NCBI GenBank assembly: GCA_018907035.1
Contig: JACCIC010000121.1
Location: forward strand, 957,501-1,021,500
Direction of reading: 5' to 3'
Source: Sycobia sp. Sy_11
Taxonomy: Eukaryota > Arthropoda > Insecta > Hymenoptera > Epichrysomallidae
DNA length: 64,000 bases
Of this stretch, positions 21,430 to 35,240 are shown one piece after another (position 1 is the first letter of the stretch; every line of letters begins with the position of its first letter). The notes below the pieces were generated by a model that saw nothing but the letters and a program-made list of their open reading frames with translations, did not search any database and was not told the DNA's origin. The translations under genes and the position numbers were made by a program.

Positions 21430-24400
21430 GTATATGCATAAATGTTCACTTGGAATTTGGTCGATGACGTCATGGGCGAAATATTGTTTAAGAAGTAGAA
21501 TGACTTCAACAATGAATAATTACTTCAATAAATTATATAAAATTATTTCAAAATGTAAGCTGTTAATATTTTCATGTACTCCATTAAAAATAGCTTCAGA
21601 AAACTTTCATCTCACAAATTCCAATTTCCCATTTCTTCCTGAATCTAAGAAGATACATTTTAAATTATAGCTGCATAAAATGCTATTTAAATATATTTCA
21701 GTCCATACTTCATATAGCTGTATCTCATATTGTTTTAAATTTTTCGATTGATTTGTTATTTACGAAAAAGAATTTTTTGAAAATAATTTCCATTTGCTTA
21801 AACGTTTTAATTGCTGGTCGTTAGTTATGTATATTTGATAACTCTATTGTAATTCAATAAAGAGTATAAAAATCAATTAAGCGTCTTCGATGGCAAAATA
21901 TATTATGTGATTGATTAACTGAAGTTTTAATAATAATTTTCCATTTATGTTAAAGATAATATATTGTGAGTTTTTAATATGAATAAGATTTAAAATGAGC
22001 GGTAACTTCTCTCAAGCAAATAAGAGATACTGTATACAAAAATTAAATTAATTTTGTAATTTTTGTATTTGTATACTTGTAAAAGCTAGAAGTCTTTTTC
22101 CAGGAAAAATAAGATTTACATTACTCCTAATATTTATATGAACAAATCACAGAAGTTTATAAGATGCAAGATTTTTTAAGCTAGAAAATTTTTTGTATAA
22201 AATCGTATCATGTAAAAGATAGCATCTCATCTACTTTATAATTAAAGTGTATTTCTTAAATCTAAACTTGAAATAGTATATCAATTTTCACTTAAAATAA
22301 TATAAATTTCTTTTAAATCCACATAAAAAAAAATTGCTCAAAAAAACTTTTCCTGATATTATAGATCTCTATACAATGAACTCCAGAAGTTTCAAAAGCG
22401 TATCTAATATCAAAGTGCACGTATTAGTAAGAAATTACAGAAAACCGTATTTTCTAAACAAATGACAAAAATTCATAGTTTTTAAAATAAATTTTGTATT
22501 TAGTAAAACTTTAACACTTTTTTCTGCTTTAGTTTCAAAGAATGTCGTTCAGTTTTTAGATATACCACTGTTTATTAAATAACGATGTAATTAAAATGTA
22601 AGTTTAGTAAAGGCCACTTGCATTTCAGAAACGATGTAAGTTTTTCCTTTGGACATTTCAATTATAATAGAAAAAAGTTAAAATATTTATATAAAATTTA
22701 TTAATAGTTTTTCACAAAAGACACGTAAGCTTTTCAGATGAATATAATTTATCTTTCTCCTATTTTAATGTTCAAATCGTATCGCTGCGTCGCATCGCAT
22801 CGCATACATTTCACCCGCAAAAAGCTAAAAATACAGTTGTCAGAAGACTAAATATTATTAGGGAACCGCCCCCCTCTACTCGAGACCGGTTACCGATGAT
22901 ATGCAGGGGATTCCCTCTGAACTATACGCATGGTAAACCTATTGGGGCATATATACGCTCTGCCTTATTTTTTAACCGATTCTTCGAAGCGTGCCGAATT
23001 TAATTCATCGTTTTAAAACGAATCTTCTGTTTCCTAAATATATATGCAGTATTGTGACTCGTTATTCTCTGCTAAAATAATATTTTCAGTATTCGTTATA
23101 TATACAAATTTGAAACGCATCGCAGCACGGATCGACGCGAATGTCATCATTGAAATCCTGAATGTAGATGTTTGCCTTGTAGTATAGCATTTTTATCATT
23201 AAATAATGGAGCGGAGAAAAAAAATTTTTTTACCGAAACCGTGATCAAATTCTGATCGTTCTGAGAATTTATTATAAGATTGAGCATCATCCCGATAGCA
23301 ATCTTTGCTCGAACCGTCGGAATTGGGGAATATCCTAACATAAATATTCAAGAACATAAGTTTTTTGCTATCAATTTATGTTATACGTTACAGTAATACA
23401 ATATTTTTTTGTTCAAATATTTCAATATTTTACTATTTGCCTTATACATTTAGTAATAAATTTTAGATTGACCATGAATATATTTATTTTAATGGTAAGA
23501 AAAAATATAAATAGCTGGATTGCAAAGATTACGCATATAAGGGAAATTTCTATTGTATGAAATGTTTCTAAACACTTATACTTACATCTGTGATCATCAG
23601 AAATATTCGGAAATACCAATTACGAATTAAAATTATATAACAACTATATTTTAGAGATTTAAAATATTAATATAATATCTAATAAAAATTTAAATATTCT
23701 TATAATTTTGATTCATAATTTGTTAGTAACAGCAATATAATCTATAAATATCAAAACCTAATGTTTATAATTATTCAAATATACTTATTTTTACAAAAGC
23801 ACAGTTTTGTTCAACATTATTGATAAAAAATGTCAACAATACTTTTTATTCGTTGTTGCAGTTTTTTATTTATAGAAAACCTGAATATTCTGTTTTGCCA
23901 ATTTATTAAACATTATAATAAACACAAGGTCAGTTAACAATAATATTGAATAATAATAGTTTCCGATTACTAAAACTGATACCAAATGTAAAACTTCATA
24001 TTAGAGATTTACACAGTCAATTACTTGCATATTAATCTATAAAAGTACCATACCAGAGATATGATACTTTTTTCGAATTTTACGATTTGGAAAAATGTAA
24101 GATAAATTTAAAATCAGACAAACAGCCATTTTGCAAGAGAGTTTATAATTATGTTTTTTTTCCATACAATTTATTAGCAGTTTCTTCAATTGATTTACAG
24201 CATCCTTGCAAAGTACATTTACGACCCGCACTTATGGTAAAGGCAATTCTCGAAATGGAGACTTACATTGTGAAGTAAATAATTGTGTATATTAAGGATA
24301 AAAAGGATAAATCTATAAATATAGATATTTAATGTACGTTAAAACGAATAATTTTGACAAATGTTGCGAATTTTTATCACTCTATAGCTCGTGACAAGCA

Positions 24401-24960
24401 TTTACATCCTTTTGTAATACTTGTTTAAAAATATTATTTTATTCATTGTTGTACAAAATCGCATCCTATGGTCCCATTGTTTCATAACTTTGTTTTAAAT
24501 AAATGTTTACTAAGGCTATTCTCAATAAATCGATATCTATAAGTTAATAAGTTAATTCATAATTCAATATTTTCGAAATACTTTGATCTCAATCGTTCTA
24601 AGCTATGTAACCAAACTATATCTATCGTTGGATCGAAAGCAAAAAAAAAACCTTGATTAACTCTTGAGGTTCTTTTACAACTGTTACGCGGTCTTGGTAT
24701 AAAATCTCATAAATGTAATACAAAAATTAATACAGATCAACAGATGTGTAACTAATAACGATGCTTAATAAGAGCTGGCACGCATGCATATATGATATGC
24801 ATAACTATACATGCGCGCGCACAGACACAGCGCTTTCAAACCCATTATTATGATACAGTCGTATACATACATACATACATATATATATATCTATTTATGC
24901 GGACAACGGCAATGATACTTAACTTGACAAGTGTGCCTCTTTTTTCTATATACTTTCACA
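21430..24960. other. Non-coding region
   Basis: Mostly AT-rich. One stretch at about 22780-23060 is more complex and GC-richer, with a minus-strand TATATAT motif near 22957. No exon or RNA gene is recognised. Confidence 0.5.
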
Positions 24961-24966
24961 AATTAT

Positions 24967-25160
<194 letters not shown>

Positions 25161-26259
25161 TACATACCACTTGACCAAGGCCGCAGCGCGTGGGCTTACT
25201 TAACTCCGACGATGCGTGCACAAGTGACAGTGTTATCGTCGCACGTGCACTCCGTCAATAATACCAATGATTTTGCATGTGATATTTATATAATATATTA
25301 TTATTATTCATATTCTTCTTGTTGTTATTGTTATGGTTGCTCTTATTCTTATTATTCTTATTATTATTATATAAACGTAGGTGATGCTCGATATAAGATT
25401 CTATTCTGAATATACAAGCAGACGATACTTTACTACCGTTCGGAAATTATTTCGTTTGCGGCTGCTCTATATATTAGAATTTGATATATTTCACACGGAC
25501 GCTTAAATACTTCTTATGGTTTTTATAATGATATAGAACTTGGTTTAACTGGATATTACTAAAAATGTGTAAATTAATAAACAATCGAACGATATTTAAC
25601 GTTATTTTTAAGATTTGCGAATTAAATAATAAATCATAAAAATGATAATACTCTTGTTTCTTCGAAAATTCAATCAACGATTGAATACATCAGATTCTTC
25701 AAGTTTCTAGCTTATTAAAATAATAATTATATATATATTAATTTTAATTTCGAATTTTCTAATCCAAGACATAAATACTATTTGAATGAGACATTGTTCG
25801 AGTTATACATTTTCCTACGCTAAATTTTTTACTATATATTTCCGGTGGCATTAAAAAATTTCCATATTAAATGCAGAAAACAGCACACAAAAACATCTCG
25901 AAAAAAAGTCGAATAAAAGCATAAAATTTACTCACATTTTTGCTGATGACTGGAGTATGTATAACTATATATATTTATATTTTTGTTATATCACTGAGCG
26001 TTCTCACAGTGTATATAGATATACGCCTATGAAACCGTTAAAGCAGCAATCAATAATATCGATAAGAGCCAGCGACGCAAAAATGGATTGAAACAGCCGC
26101 CGTGGAGGGGTGTAGGTGAAAATTTTAAGCTCCCTCCTCCCGTTCTTCTTCGCTCCTGATGTATATAAACATGTACTAGAGCGGTGCGCGATTAGGTAGG
26201 AGTAACGCGTTGGTTTTTTTATTTTTATTTTCGCGCAGCCTGTATACTTATGTACGTGC

Positions 26260-26260
<1 letters not shown>
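25161..26260. other. Non-coding region
   Basis: AT-rich with TTATTA triplet runs near 25290-25370. No gene is recognised. Confidence 0.5.

Positions 26261-26261
<1 letters not shown>

Positions 26262-26322
<61 letters not shown>
26262..26322. repeat. Compound (TA)n(GT)n microsatellite
   Basis: TA run to 26307 passing directly into GT. Confidence 0.95.
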
Positions 26323-26405
26323 CGCGCGTAATGCAGCGTAATACACCTGATGCGGCGCGACCGTCCTGGATGGCGGTCCGCAAGTCAGTGGCGTTGCGGC
26401 CTCGC

Positions 26406-26426
26406 CGCTGGTACAGATTTATGTGC

Positions 26427-26504
<78 letters not shown>

Positions 26505-26592
26505 TAAATGTATTATATGCTGCGCTGCGACTCGGTGCCTCTGGCTATACAGTAGGGGGGTCAGGGTGCGCGCACATAAATCTGTACCAGCG
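26406..26592. repeat. 27-bp perfect inverted repeat around a (CA)n microsatellite
   Basis: The arm at 26406-26432 (CGCTGGTACAGATTTATGTG and seven more bases) is repeated exactly as its reverse complement at 26566-26592. The 133-base loop contains (GCAC)n/(CA)n at about 26433-26494 and a short TA run. The arms lie in a CpG-rich block (26330-26640). Confidence 0.9.
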
Positions 26593-26699
26593 ACGAATAT
26601 TTTCAGCGCGCACCGGGCTGAACGCTTGTGTGGTTCGAGCATTTATATATATGATAGGATTTTAATAGTAGAATTTTAGAATTGAGTAGCGTCATTGGG

Positions 26700-27680
26700 A
26701 GTCTTATAAAACATTTTGAAATAAATAGTTGCCAACGTTTTGATAATTTAAATGGAAATATAATCTGTGAAAGAATATGAATTTATCACTGTACATTTAT
26801 TAATAACATTTTATATGCATGCTTGGGTACATAGAAAAGGTCACGGTAAAAATTATTATATTACCTATCAAAATAAGACTTTAACGAGTCCGATAATATT
26901 TATTATTCTGCTTTCAAAAGTTTCGAAAAGGTACATGCATTTTTACTATATAGATTCACGATAAAAATAAATAATTGCATTTATAATCTTCCTTTTGAAA
27001 TTATGAATGTCATAACGAGACCTTTTTCATATACCTTTTACAAGTTCAAAAAATTAATTTCATAAAAATAATGTCATAGTCTTGACCAATGATCAAAAAT
27101 CTATGATAATCATTAACATTATGTAAAGAAAAAATCAAAGATAGTTCTAATGGTAAATAATTCTATAGAAAAAGGCTCGTACAAGTTTAAATTATTCATA
27201 ATATTAATCAAATATATAGCTACTTTAGACAGTACGTATACGTTAGTATTTAGTAGACATTTGTAAAATCTGTCAAAAGTTTTCCTGATATTCTCTTCTT
27301 TCACCTGAATTTAAAGAGAATATGAGGGCAAGACACAGAGTCTGTAATAGTTAAAATTATACCAAGAGAAATTTCTTCTTGAAAAGCCTGTGACTATGTC
27401 TTGATTTTTTAATTGTATAGGTATAGTTACGAGTATGTCTCATGCATTAGTATATCTAACCAATAATATGTCTTCGTAATAACATATAATAAAAAATAAT
27501 AAAAAAATTAATTTTGAAATCAATTCGTCTTTTATACTTTTAAATAATACACCTCTATAAATATATATATACACTATATAAAGTCTGTTATTTATTTTTA
27601 TCAAAAGTACAAATATGTGTATATAAAAAAGTTAATTACTAAGCCATTCATATAATAAATTGCTTGTAATAAATGCTGTA
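26700..27680. other. Non-coding region
   Basis: AT-rich, no gene or element recognised. Confidence 0.5.
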
Positions 27681-27682
27681 TT

Positions 27683-27686
<4 letters not shown>

Positions 27687-27769
<83 letters not shown>
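27687..27769. repeat. Compound (CT)n(TA)n microsatellite
   Basis: CT to 27713, then TA to 27769. Confidence 0.95.
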
Positions 27770-27771
<2 letters not shown>

Positions 27772-27972
27772 CATATCTCTTTATACATAGAATTTTGGAA
27801 TTTTTTCAATGTTTTCGGAGTAAACGTATGTACATGGAATAAATAACTTGAATCACTTTTCAATAAATCTAAGTTAAATTATTACTCATCATCTTGTTTT
27901 TTGTTAAAACAAATTAAATTAAAGTGGCGCGGTAGCGCGAAGGCGAGTTCGAGAATCTGAGTTTTGAACATA

Positions 27973-28578
27973 TTAGGGGACGAACTTAGTTTCCGACCTT
28001 CACGCGTAGATGGCGATATAAGTAGCACGAAAAGTCAGATATGTCGGATCTAGTACTTATTTTTTAGTTTTGGCATTTACTAATAACATCCATTTAACAC
28101 GTGCCATTATTTGTGTAAACATTATAATCTTTTGATCAGTGAAAAATGAATCGCGATAAATAGTTTTTTCGACATGTCCTCCAATAAGTGCAAAGTTATT
28201 CTCTTGCATGACAACGCTTGGCCACATGTTGCGAAAGCCGTCAAAAATACCCTGTTGGAGCTTGAATGGGAAGTGTTGCTACATCCAGCGTACTCGACAG
28301 ACATAGCGCCTTCTCATTACTACCTATTCAGATCGATGCAGCACGATCTCGTCGATACGCACTTCCGACATTTTCAAGAAATGCGAGAATTTGTGGATGA
28401 TTGGATCGCTCGAAACCGCCGTCGTTCTTTCGTAACGGTATCGCCATATTGCTAGAAAGATCGGAAAAAGTAGTAAAAAATGACGGAAAATATTTTGATT
28501 AATTTAACATGTATCCATTTTCCATTAGAAATGTCCTTTTTCCGTTAAAAATGGTCGGAGACTAAGTTCGCCTCCTAA
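27973..28578 (+). mobile_element. Mariner deletion derivative with intact inverted ends
   Basis: 606 bp flanked by TA on both sides. Ends are TTAGGGGACGAACTTAG on the left and the reverse complement of TTAGGAGGCGAACTTAG on the right, continuing through TCCGACC. An open frame at 28174-28455 encodes the C-terminal catalytic part: LLHDNAWPHVAKAVKNTLLE, HPAYSTDIAPSHYYLF and a HFRHFQEMREFVDDW segment. The third catalytic Asp is His (PSHY for PSDY), and the N-terminal half is deleted. It cannot move by itself but keeps both ends. Confidence 0.9.
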
Positions 28579-29150
28579 TATTATCCATATGTTGTTTTGA
28601 ACAATAATGCATCTAATATCAAAACTTTGATATTTATCTTCCATAAACCACTAAACATTTTTTAAAGATTTAGTTCCAAAGATAAATTATTATGGATCGA
28701 TTTTATTGATTCATTGAGCAATGAAATTATAAATACTAAATTATCTCTGAAAAATATAAAATTAAATGGCTTTCTTGCAACTTTTCTTGCTCGGACTTAA
28801 TTACTTGTGACGCAGTATTTAAATCATTTATATTCACCTCTTTAAACAGTTTTCATGGCTAAACCAGTTTTGCATCTTATTTACTATACCTGAATTCGTA
28901 CAGTTATATTATAGTTCAGAAATTGAGTACAGAGACCACAGACATTGAATACTTGAAGTTATTTGTGATGGTTTGAAAACTGATAATGACGTGAAAATTG
29001 CTTTAAAATGCACTTATTTAAAATGTTGCTAGACTTTTATTTGTCTGCATTATTAGACGAGGAATCAAAGGTACTTATTTTTTTAGAAATGGTCTTTTAT
29101 AAATAAAGTTTATGTAACTAGTATTTATTTAATTTTTTAGAATCTTATTT
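28579..29150. other. Non-coding region
   Basis: AT-rich, nothing recognised. Confidence 0.5.
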
Positions 29151-29151
29151 T

Positions 29152-29280
29152 AAAAATAATAGTCAGCGACAAAGCTACCGAAAGCATGTATGATACTTAT
29201 AAATGGAGATGCGTTATTACCATGATTGTTCAATATTATTGAAATTCTATAAATGCAATATAGACTTTACTATGCGTATA
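29152..29280. repeat. Direct repeat, left copy
   Basis: AAAAATAATAG...ACTTATAAATGG...ATTACCATG.TTG.TCAATATTA..GAAATTCTATAAATG recurs at 29637-29754 with scattered substitutions, about 485 bases away. Confidence 0.8.
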
Positions 29281-29636
29281 GTAAATATCATAAATAATAT
29301 TATAAACGTTTTTATCATTTTAAATCAAAAGAAACGCATTACTTTTTAATCTTAAAGAAAATACTTCTTCAAATAAGAATATATTTTAGTTAAGTAAGAA
29401 CATATTATTGGGATTTAGATTTCTGTTTATAGGAAAGTGATTATAAATAATTCTGAATGTAGTGTATTTACAAGAGATAATTTGAATGATATTCGTAAAA
29501 TATTTAAACCATTATTATGTGATGTGAAAGAATGTGAAGCCACGATGTATTTTGGTTATAATTTGTAAACAAGAAAAACCTTAAAAATGAATATAGCTTA
29601 TCACCTACCGAAAGTTTATGCGAATTCATTTTATTT

Positions 29637-29754
29637 TAAAAATAATAGAGTCCAAAATTATGTATGAGACTTATAAATGGATTAGCTTTATTACCATGGT
29701 TGATCAATATTACTGAAATTCTATAAATGTAATACAGATTTTACTATGTGTATA
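29637..29754. repeat. Direct repeat, right copy
   Basis: Partner of 29152-29280. Its last part (ACAGATTTTACTATGTGTATA) is repeated in shorter pieces to about 29817. Confidence 0.8.
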
Positions 29755-29819
29755 AATTTTTTTCAATACAGATTTTATTATGTGTATATATTTTACTATG
29801 TGTATTTTACTATGTGACT

Positions 29820-31600
29820 CAATTTCATCTCATCAGTCCCTGATTTCTCCGTTCCAGTGTTTGTCCATTTGTTTGACGATGAAAATTGAACTCTGAAATC
29901 ACAATCCTGCACCAAAATATTATATAATCTGTTCAAATAAATAAATAATATCTTATTATATATAACTGTTATCTATAATTCACTCATAATAAACTATAAA
30001 TCAAATGTATTTATATTTTTGACTATTTAAAACGTATGTAGTTACAAGATTGAAAGTTATTGACCAATAAAGGTTCATTTATTGAGATTACGGTATAGAC
30101 TGTAAAATTTTTTCATGCAAAAATTAATTATTAAAAAAAACAGCATAAGCTTTGTGGTAACGGGCTTGGCAAATTCATACCTGCTTTTTTTAAAAATAAT
30201 AATGAATTATCAGAATAAATAGAAGAATGTTCACCTAAAAACATCGATGATTCAAGATAATTAATTCTTTTTATTAGACCATGCATGGACAAAATGATGT
30301 GAAAATAAACTCGGCTATTGGTAAAGGATCTCATTACTTTATAAGCTGAATTTCTGTTAAAACTATTTATTTATTATTATTTTTTAGAGTTTTATATATA
30401 TTTGTGAAACTATACATGTTTTTATATATAGGGATGGATATAAAATGCACGTAGCGTATAATTTATATTTTGTTAATCTATTTTGGAAGATTTTAGAAAA
30501 ATATTTTGTATAAATATTCTTCTGGTATATGAACATTTTTTGTTTTACTATGAAAAGATTTAGAATATAATTACATATATTATTATATAGGTATTTTTGT
30601 CTTAATATATTACTGAATTTAGAAAAATATTTTATTTAAAGAGTCTATAAAATTCATATAAAATTCATATAATATTCATATAATATTCATATGTTGTAAA
30701 TTTCTCAACATGCTATGAACATATATTTTTATGTTTCCCTTTATCACAATCAGTAGGAGATTTGACTATATCAGTGAACTGATTTTTAATTTAAGTATAC
30801 AATATTGTTTGTGTTAATATATTTGGAACTTTCGGAAAGTATTTTATATAAATTTTTTATAATATACGTGAAAAGATGTCTTTGGAATTCTTACTATGTA
30901 ATGAACACATAAAACTTGCCTAACTATTTTATTTTTATTAAAAGTTCTTTTTTGTTAGTATTTTTACAGATAAAATCATGTTAATTAGTGCTGAGACGTT
31001 ACAAAAAAGCAGTTAAGTTTTTTTTAAGATAAACTAGAAAAGATATGTACATAACTATATAATATTAAAGAATTTTAATATTCAAAAATTTTAATGATTA
31101 TTTACTATATCTTGAACAAATTATTTGAATCTGATTAGATATCATTAAACTTAGTCAACGACGATGCATAAGATCGCAATAAACAAGATGAAAAAACATA
31201 AATTTTTGGCAAATACTTACGCAAATACTTATGCAATTTCCTCTCCATAATCAGAATATATTTTTTACTTGATCCGTAATTAAGCGCGTACACGCAGTTA
31301 TATATCTTTTGTAACGTTATTTTATTAGTTTAATAAAGTAGTGAAAAAAATATATTAACGCATCCTGTTGAATGTATAATATATTTGCAAAATACTTTAT
31401 CTTTGATGAAAATTCGCCTCCGAAAGTGAGAGGTATACTAAAACTTCTTTTTGTACTTTTCATATGCATACTTTGTAATGATGATAAATGAAATAAATTG
31501 ATTAACTTTTAATTAATAGTAAAATAGAAAAAAATATGAGAATTGGAGATGGTAGATTTTCAAAGATCCCCGAATTACGTGTAGGATAATCTAGAGATAA
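29820..31600. other. Non-coding region
   Basis: Very AT-rich, with a small CATATAATATT-type tandem near 30655-30690. No gene is recognised. Confidence 0.5.
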
Positions 31601-31604
31601 AATA

Positions 31605-31800
31605 CGAGGGATGACCCCAAAAATAACTGGAATAGGATGGTGGGGGGAGAGAGAGGTTGTGTCGGAGATTCTGAATAATGATTCTATAAGCAAGTGTACG
31701 AAATCATGTTCCCCGAATGCAACCGTTCATTCGTGTTTTTCTATGCATCTTTCTGCGCCTGGCTTGAGTTCTCAAGTCAAGGTTGATCAATGACTTGACT
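31605..31800 (+). mobile_element. Possible solitary mariner end
   Basis: CGAGGGATGACCCCAAAAAT right after TA resembles a mariner inverted end plus its subterminal leader. No transposase motif and no right end were found, so this is only a candidate. Confidence 0.35.
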
Positions 31801-33160
31801 TCAATTTTCGTTAACCGAATTTTTCAGAGGTACTTTACAAAATAATAATAATTTTCGGTGGTTGACATTGAACTCGGTAAATTTATTTCAATGTAGATCT
31901 CAATTACAGGACTGTTTAGTTCGTTATAAAATAAATAAATAAAATAAAACAGCTTTCACCATTTCAACGAAAAGAAAAAATTGCTAAAGTTATCGGATAA
32001 CGCTTGACTGTGCAATTTTTTTTCTGTGGAGAATAACGCCAGTAGAAATTTTATTGATCAACTTACTTATATCAAAACGTTCTAGATGTCTACATGTTTA
32101 TTTTACAAACGAGCACCCCAAAAGAAACATAGTGGTTCCCAGCAGATTTCAATTATTCATCAATTTAATAATTTGTATCTATAATTTGATATTTATTTGT
32201 CAGTGCCGTGATTTTTACAAAAATATAATTTTTATAAGTTATTCAATTTGAGATTTGAAAATAAAGGTTTCAAAATAAAAAAATTATTATAAATAGTAAA
32301 GAACCTTGATGATCGCTTTTAAGTCATACCTATTGGGAACACCACTTTATTCCATTGTTCTCTATAATTTTTAACAAAAATATTGTGGTGATATTGAATT
32401 TCCATTTCAAGATATTTTATATTTTAGAATAAAACTGTTCACAAATAACAGCATTTAAACGATCCTTCAGATCCTATTCGAATAGTATATTGATAGAATC
32501 TTATTGTGCCTGCGGAGTCTTTTTTCGCAATGCTGGAAATATATTGTTCTAAATGCTTCAGCTAATTTGACTAAAAGAATTTTTCTCTTGGTTTTATAAA
32601 CCGTTCTTATAGTTTGTACAATTATTTTTTTATGCAGGAGTTTGAAATTTACAAAAGATATTTTTCCTCATTCTAACCTACAAATCGTACCTACACCGCT
32701 TGATTCCGTTTCGCATGGGGAAAAATATAGTCCTTATCTAGCACCTGCTAGCACGAAAAGACTTCTTTACCAACCTCGTCACATTTCTGGACTTGGCTTC
32801 GGGTCACAAACCTCTTGTTTTCAAAATAAAGTATAAAATGAACTATTGTCATACTTCATCTTAAAAATGCAATTCGCGAAATTCCAGAGAATCAGAAGTT
32901 TCTTTTGGTTATAGAGAGTCCGTAATAATGATTCAATATCGAGACAGATCTATACCAAATTAAACAGCACTTATGGATTTCATACGTACTATCAGGTACT
33001 ATCTTGTACTATTATTGTTCACTTTATAAATAACCAGTCACGGTTATTATCAATTATCATACGTCAAAAAGTATGAAAATTCTGAATCTTTAGAAAACAA
33101 CACAATCGAGAATGTTCCTGCTCGAATGTGACTCTGCATCGGAGTCACTTTCTGATTTCT
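31801..33160. other. Non-coding region
   Basis: AT-rich. A 64-residue frame at 32642-32836 has fairly even composition and follows an acceptor-like TTTTATGCAG, but it matches nothing I know. Confidence 0.4.
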
Positions 33161-33168
33161 TTCATCCG

Positions 33169-33176
33169 TGCGTGTG

Positions 33177-33263
<87 letters not shown>
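33169..33263. repeat. (GT)n microsatellite
   Basis: About 90 bases of GT with a few GC interruptions. Confidence 0.95.
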
Positions 33264-33489
33264 ACGTGTGTGTATGTGTAAGCGTGTACATGTTATACGC
33301 TGACTGTACGTGCATTTGCTTAGTCAGTGCATCGGTCGCGTATTTTTACCCAAGCACAGCATGTTCGACATTTGAAGTGCCGGATCAAGCAACGTTATGT
33401 ACGGGACTTGTTAATAAAATACGACGAGTCCCCTTTAAGGTTATTTCTATAGTGTGTGTGTGTGGAAATAACTATAGTTAAGAAGAGGA

Positions 33490-34860
33490 TTTTATATAAA
33501 AGAATTGACTAAATTAAATAATAAAAATCTATTCTAATTTAAATCAAAGAAAAAATAAAAATACAGATCTAATTCTCCTTTGTTCTACTTTTTGATTAGT
33601 AAATTTGCTTATCAAATTATTGGATCTTAATGATTTGAGTAAACCCTTTTCGATAGTAAAAATAGTCTCTTAAGACTTTTTTCACGATTCGCAATAAGAA
33701 CACTCATAAAAACTCTAAATGTTATATAAATATTTAGAAAAATTGGTATCCTTCAATCGATAATCGTCGAATTGAATATTATGATAGGACATATTGTATT
33801 ATCCTTTCCTTTATCACTTTTACAATTCCTTTCAATAAGCTTCTTGCTCTACGTCTAACTTTCGATTTTTCTTCGTTGTCATAAGATATTTTGATGAAAC
33901 GTATAAAAACCGTTTAAAAATTATTGACGTAATCTTTAATAATCCTTTATGCATGACCATCTATAGTATCTGATAAAACTGAATCTTTGGGACTAAAGGT
34001 AAATCATCTAAATATTGAAGCAATAAAAATTTATATAAACCTTATAATACACAAAAACATGTAATTCATGCATGAGTATACAAGATCATACTACACTTTC
34101 CTACTAAATTTAAAGAATGCTCGCAACATGGAAGATAAACAAATTTGGTTGAACTCTTTGAAATATGTTTGCAATCCTTTGTATTACCTAGGCATATTTT
34201 TAAGATATCATATGTTTGAGCACGCCAATTTGCTATATGAATCTCGAATTCAATTAGTAATTTTATAATATAGTCTTTGAAATCTATTCCTTTATGGCTA
34301 TATATTTACAAAAGAAAACAAAAACAAAAAAGCGCTCATACATATATGTCGATCTAGTGAGAAATGGAAAGAAAAAAAGCAACTGATAATTGATCAACAA
34401 GTGAGATGTCATGTGTAGTCTTGCTTGATTTTACGTTGTACGTGTTCCAAACGTTCTTTAACCATTAAATGTATAAATTCTTCCCAAATTGTTATTGACA
34501 GCTAGAATACTTTATCCTTTACACTCCTTTTGAGCATTTGTGTGTAGATATGTTGTTTTCATAAAGGGTTCAAATCAGAAACCAGCTCTAAGATACTATG
34601 ATAGTACTATTGTAAGGAGAACCGAATATTTCATTTGTGTTACAAAATGGTAATTCGTCGTTCTATTCAGAAACATAAATCACTGCAATAATATGCTTTA
34701 AGATTATAGTTTAGTATTTTGCTTCAGTTTCTATCACATCAAGGACGCCTGTGTCAGTATGCCATCATCATGTAGTGATTGTGCTGTTTGCTATTTCGAG
34801 AATCGCAAAAGTATGGTCTTGATCATCTGAAAATATTTTATATAGCACTTTATTTAAAGC
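33490..34860. other. Non-coding region
   Basis: AT-rich, nothing recognised. Confidence 0.5.
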
Positions 34861-34865
34861 AAGAC

Positions 34866-34997
34866 TTAAATTGATATCTGACTATTACAGTCGAATATTT
34901 TTGGTAGTGTAGTTTTTAAAAGTACAGAGACTCCTTTAGCATCCGGGCCCAATGCTTCAGCACTTCCAAGTCCCCATTTGATACGACACTGTAGTCC
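34866..34997 (-). other. Candidate terminal exon of an unidentified gene
   Basis: On the minus strand TTATTATATACAG is followed by a 43-codon frame (GLQCRIKWGLGSAEALGPDA ...) ending in TAA, with AATAAA (34854-34849) 11 bases further on. Base composition is richer than the flanks. I do not recognise the protein and see no partner exon. It could be chance or a decayed repeat. Confidence 0.25.
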
Positions 34998-35240
34998 CTG
35001 TATATAATAACGATGAGGATTCTACAGATGGGCGAGAGCTCACAGCATAAACGAAAGGGTGGTGCTTTGGGTAAATTACATTACGAGCTTCATCGAAGAT
35101 CCGTAGTTCGCGTGGTAATCAAATTAACAATGGCGCACTTTCCCTCGCTTCCGGTCGTAGTAGAGATAGCTAGAGAGAGAAAGGGAGGGTAGGGACGTGC
35201 AGTTGCAAGTTAAATTCAGCGTTGCAGTGAAATGGATCAC
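34998..35240. promoter_or_regulatory. CpG-richer block, possible regulatory region
   Basis: More balanced in base composition than the surrounding AT-rich DNA, with GGGAGGGTAGGGACG and repeated CG dinucleotides. No coding frame is recognised. Confidence 0.25.

Noticed and set aside
32642..32836. 64-codon frame with balanced composition after an acceptor-like site
   Set aside because: No family resemblance, no donor or partner exon, and the start is TTG.
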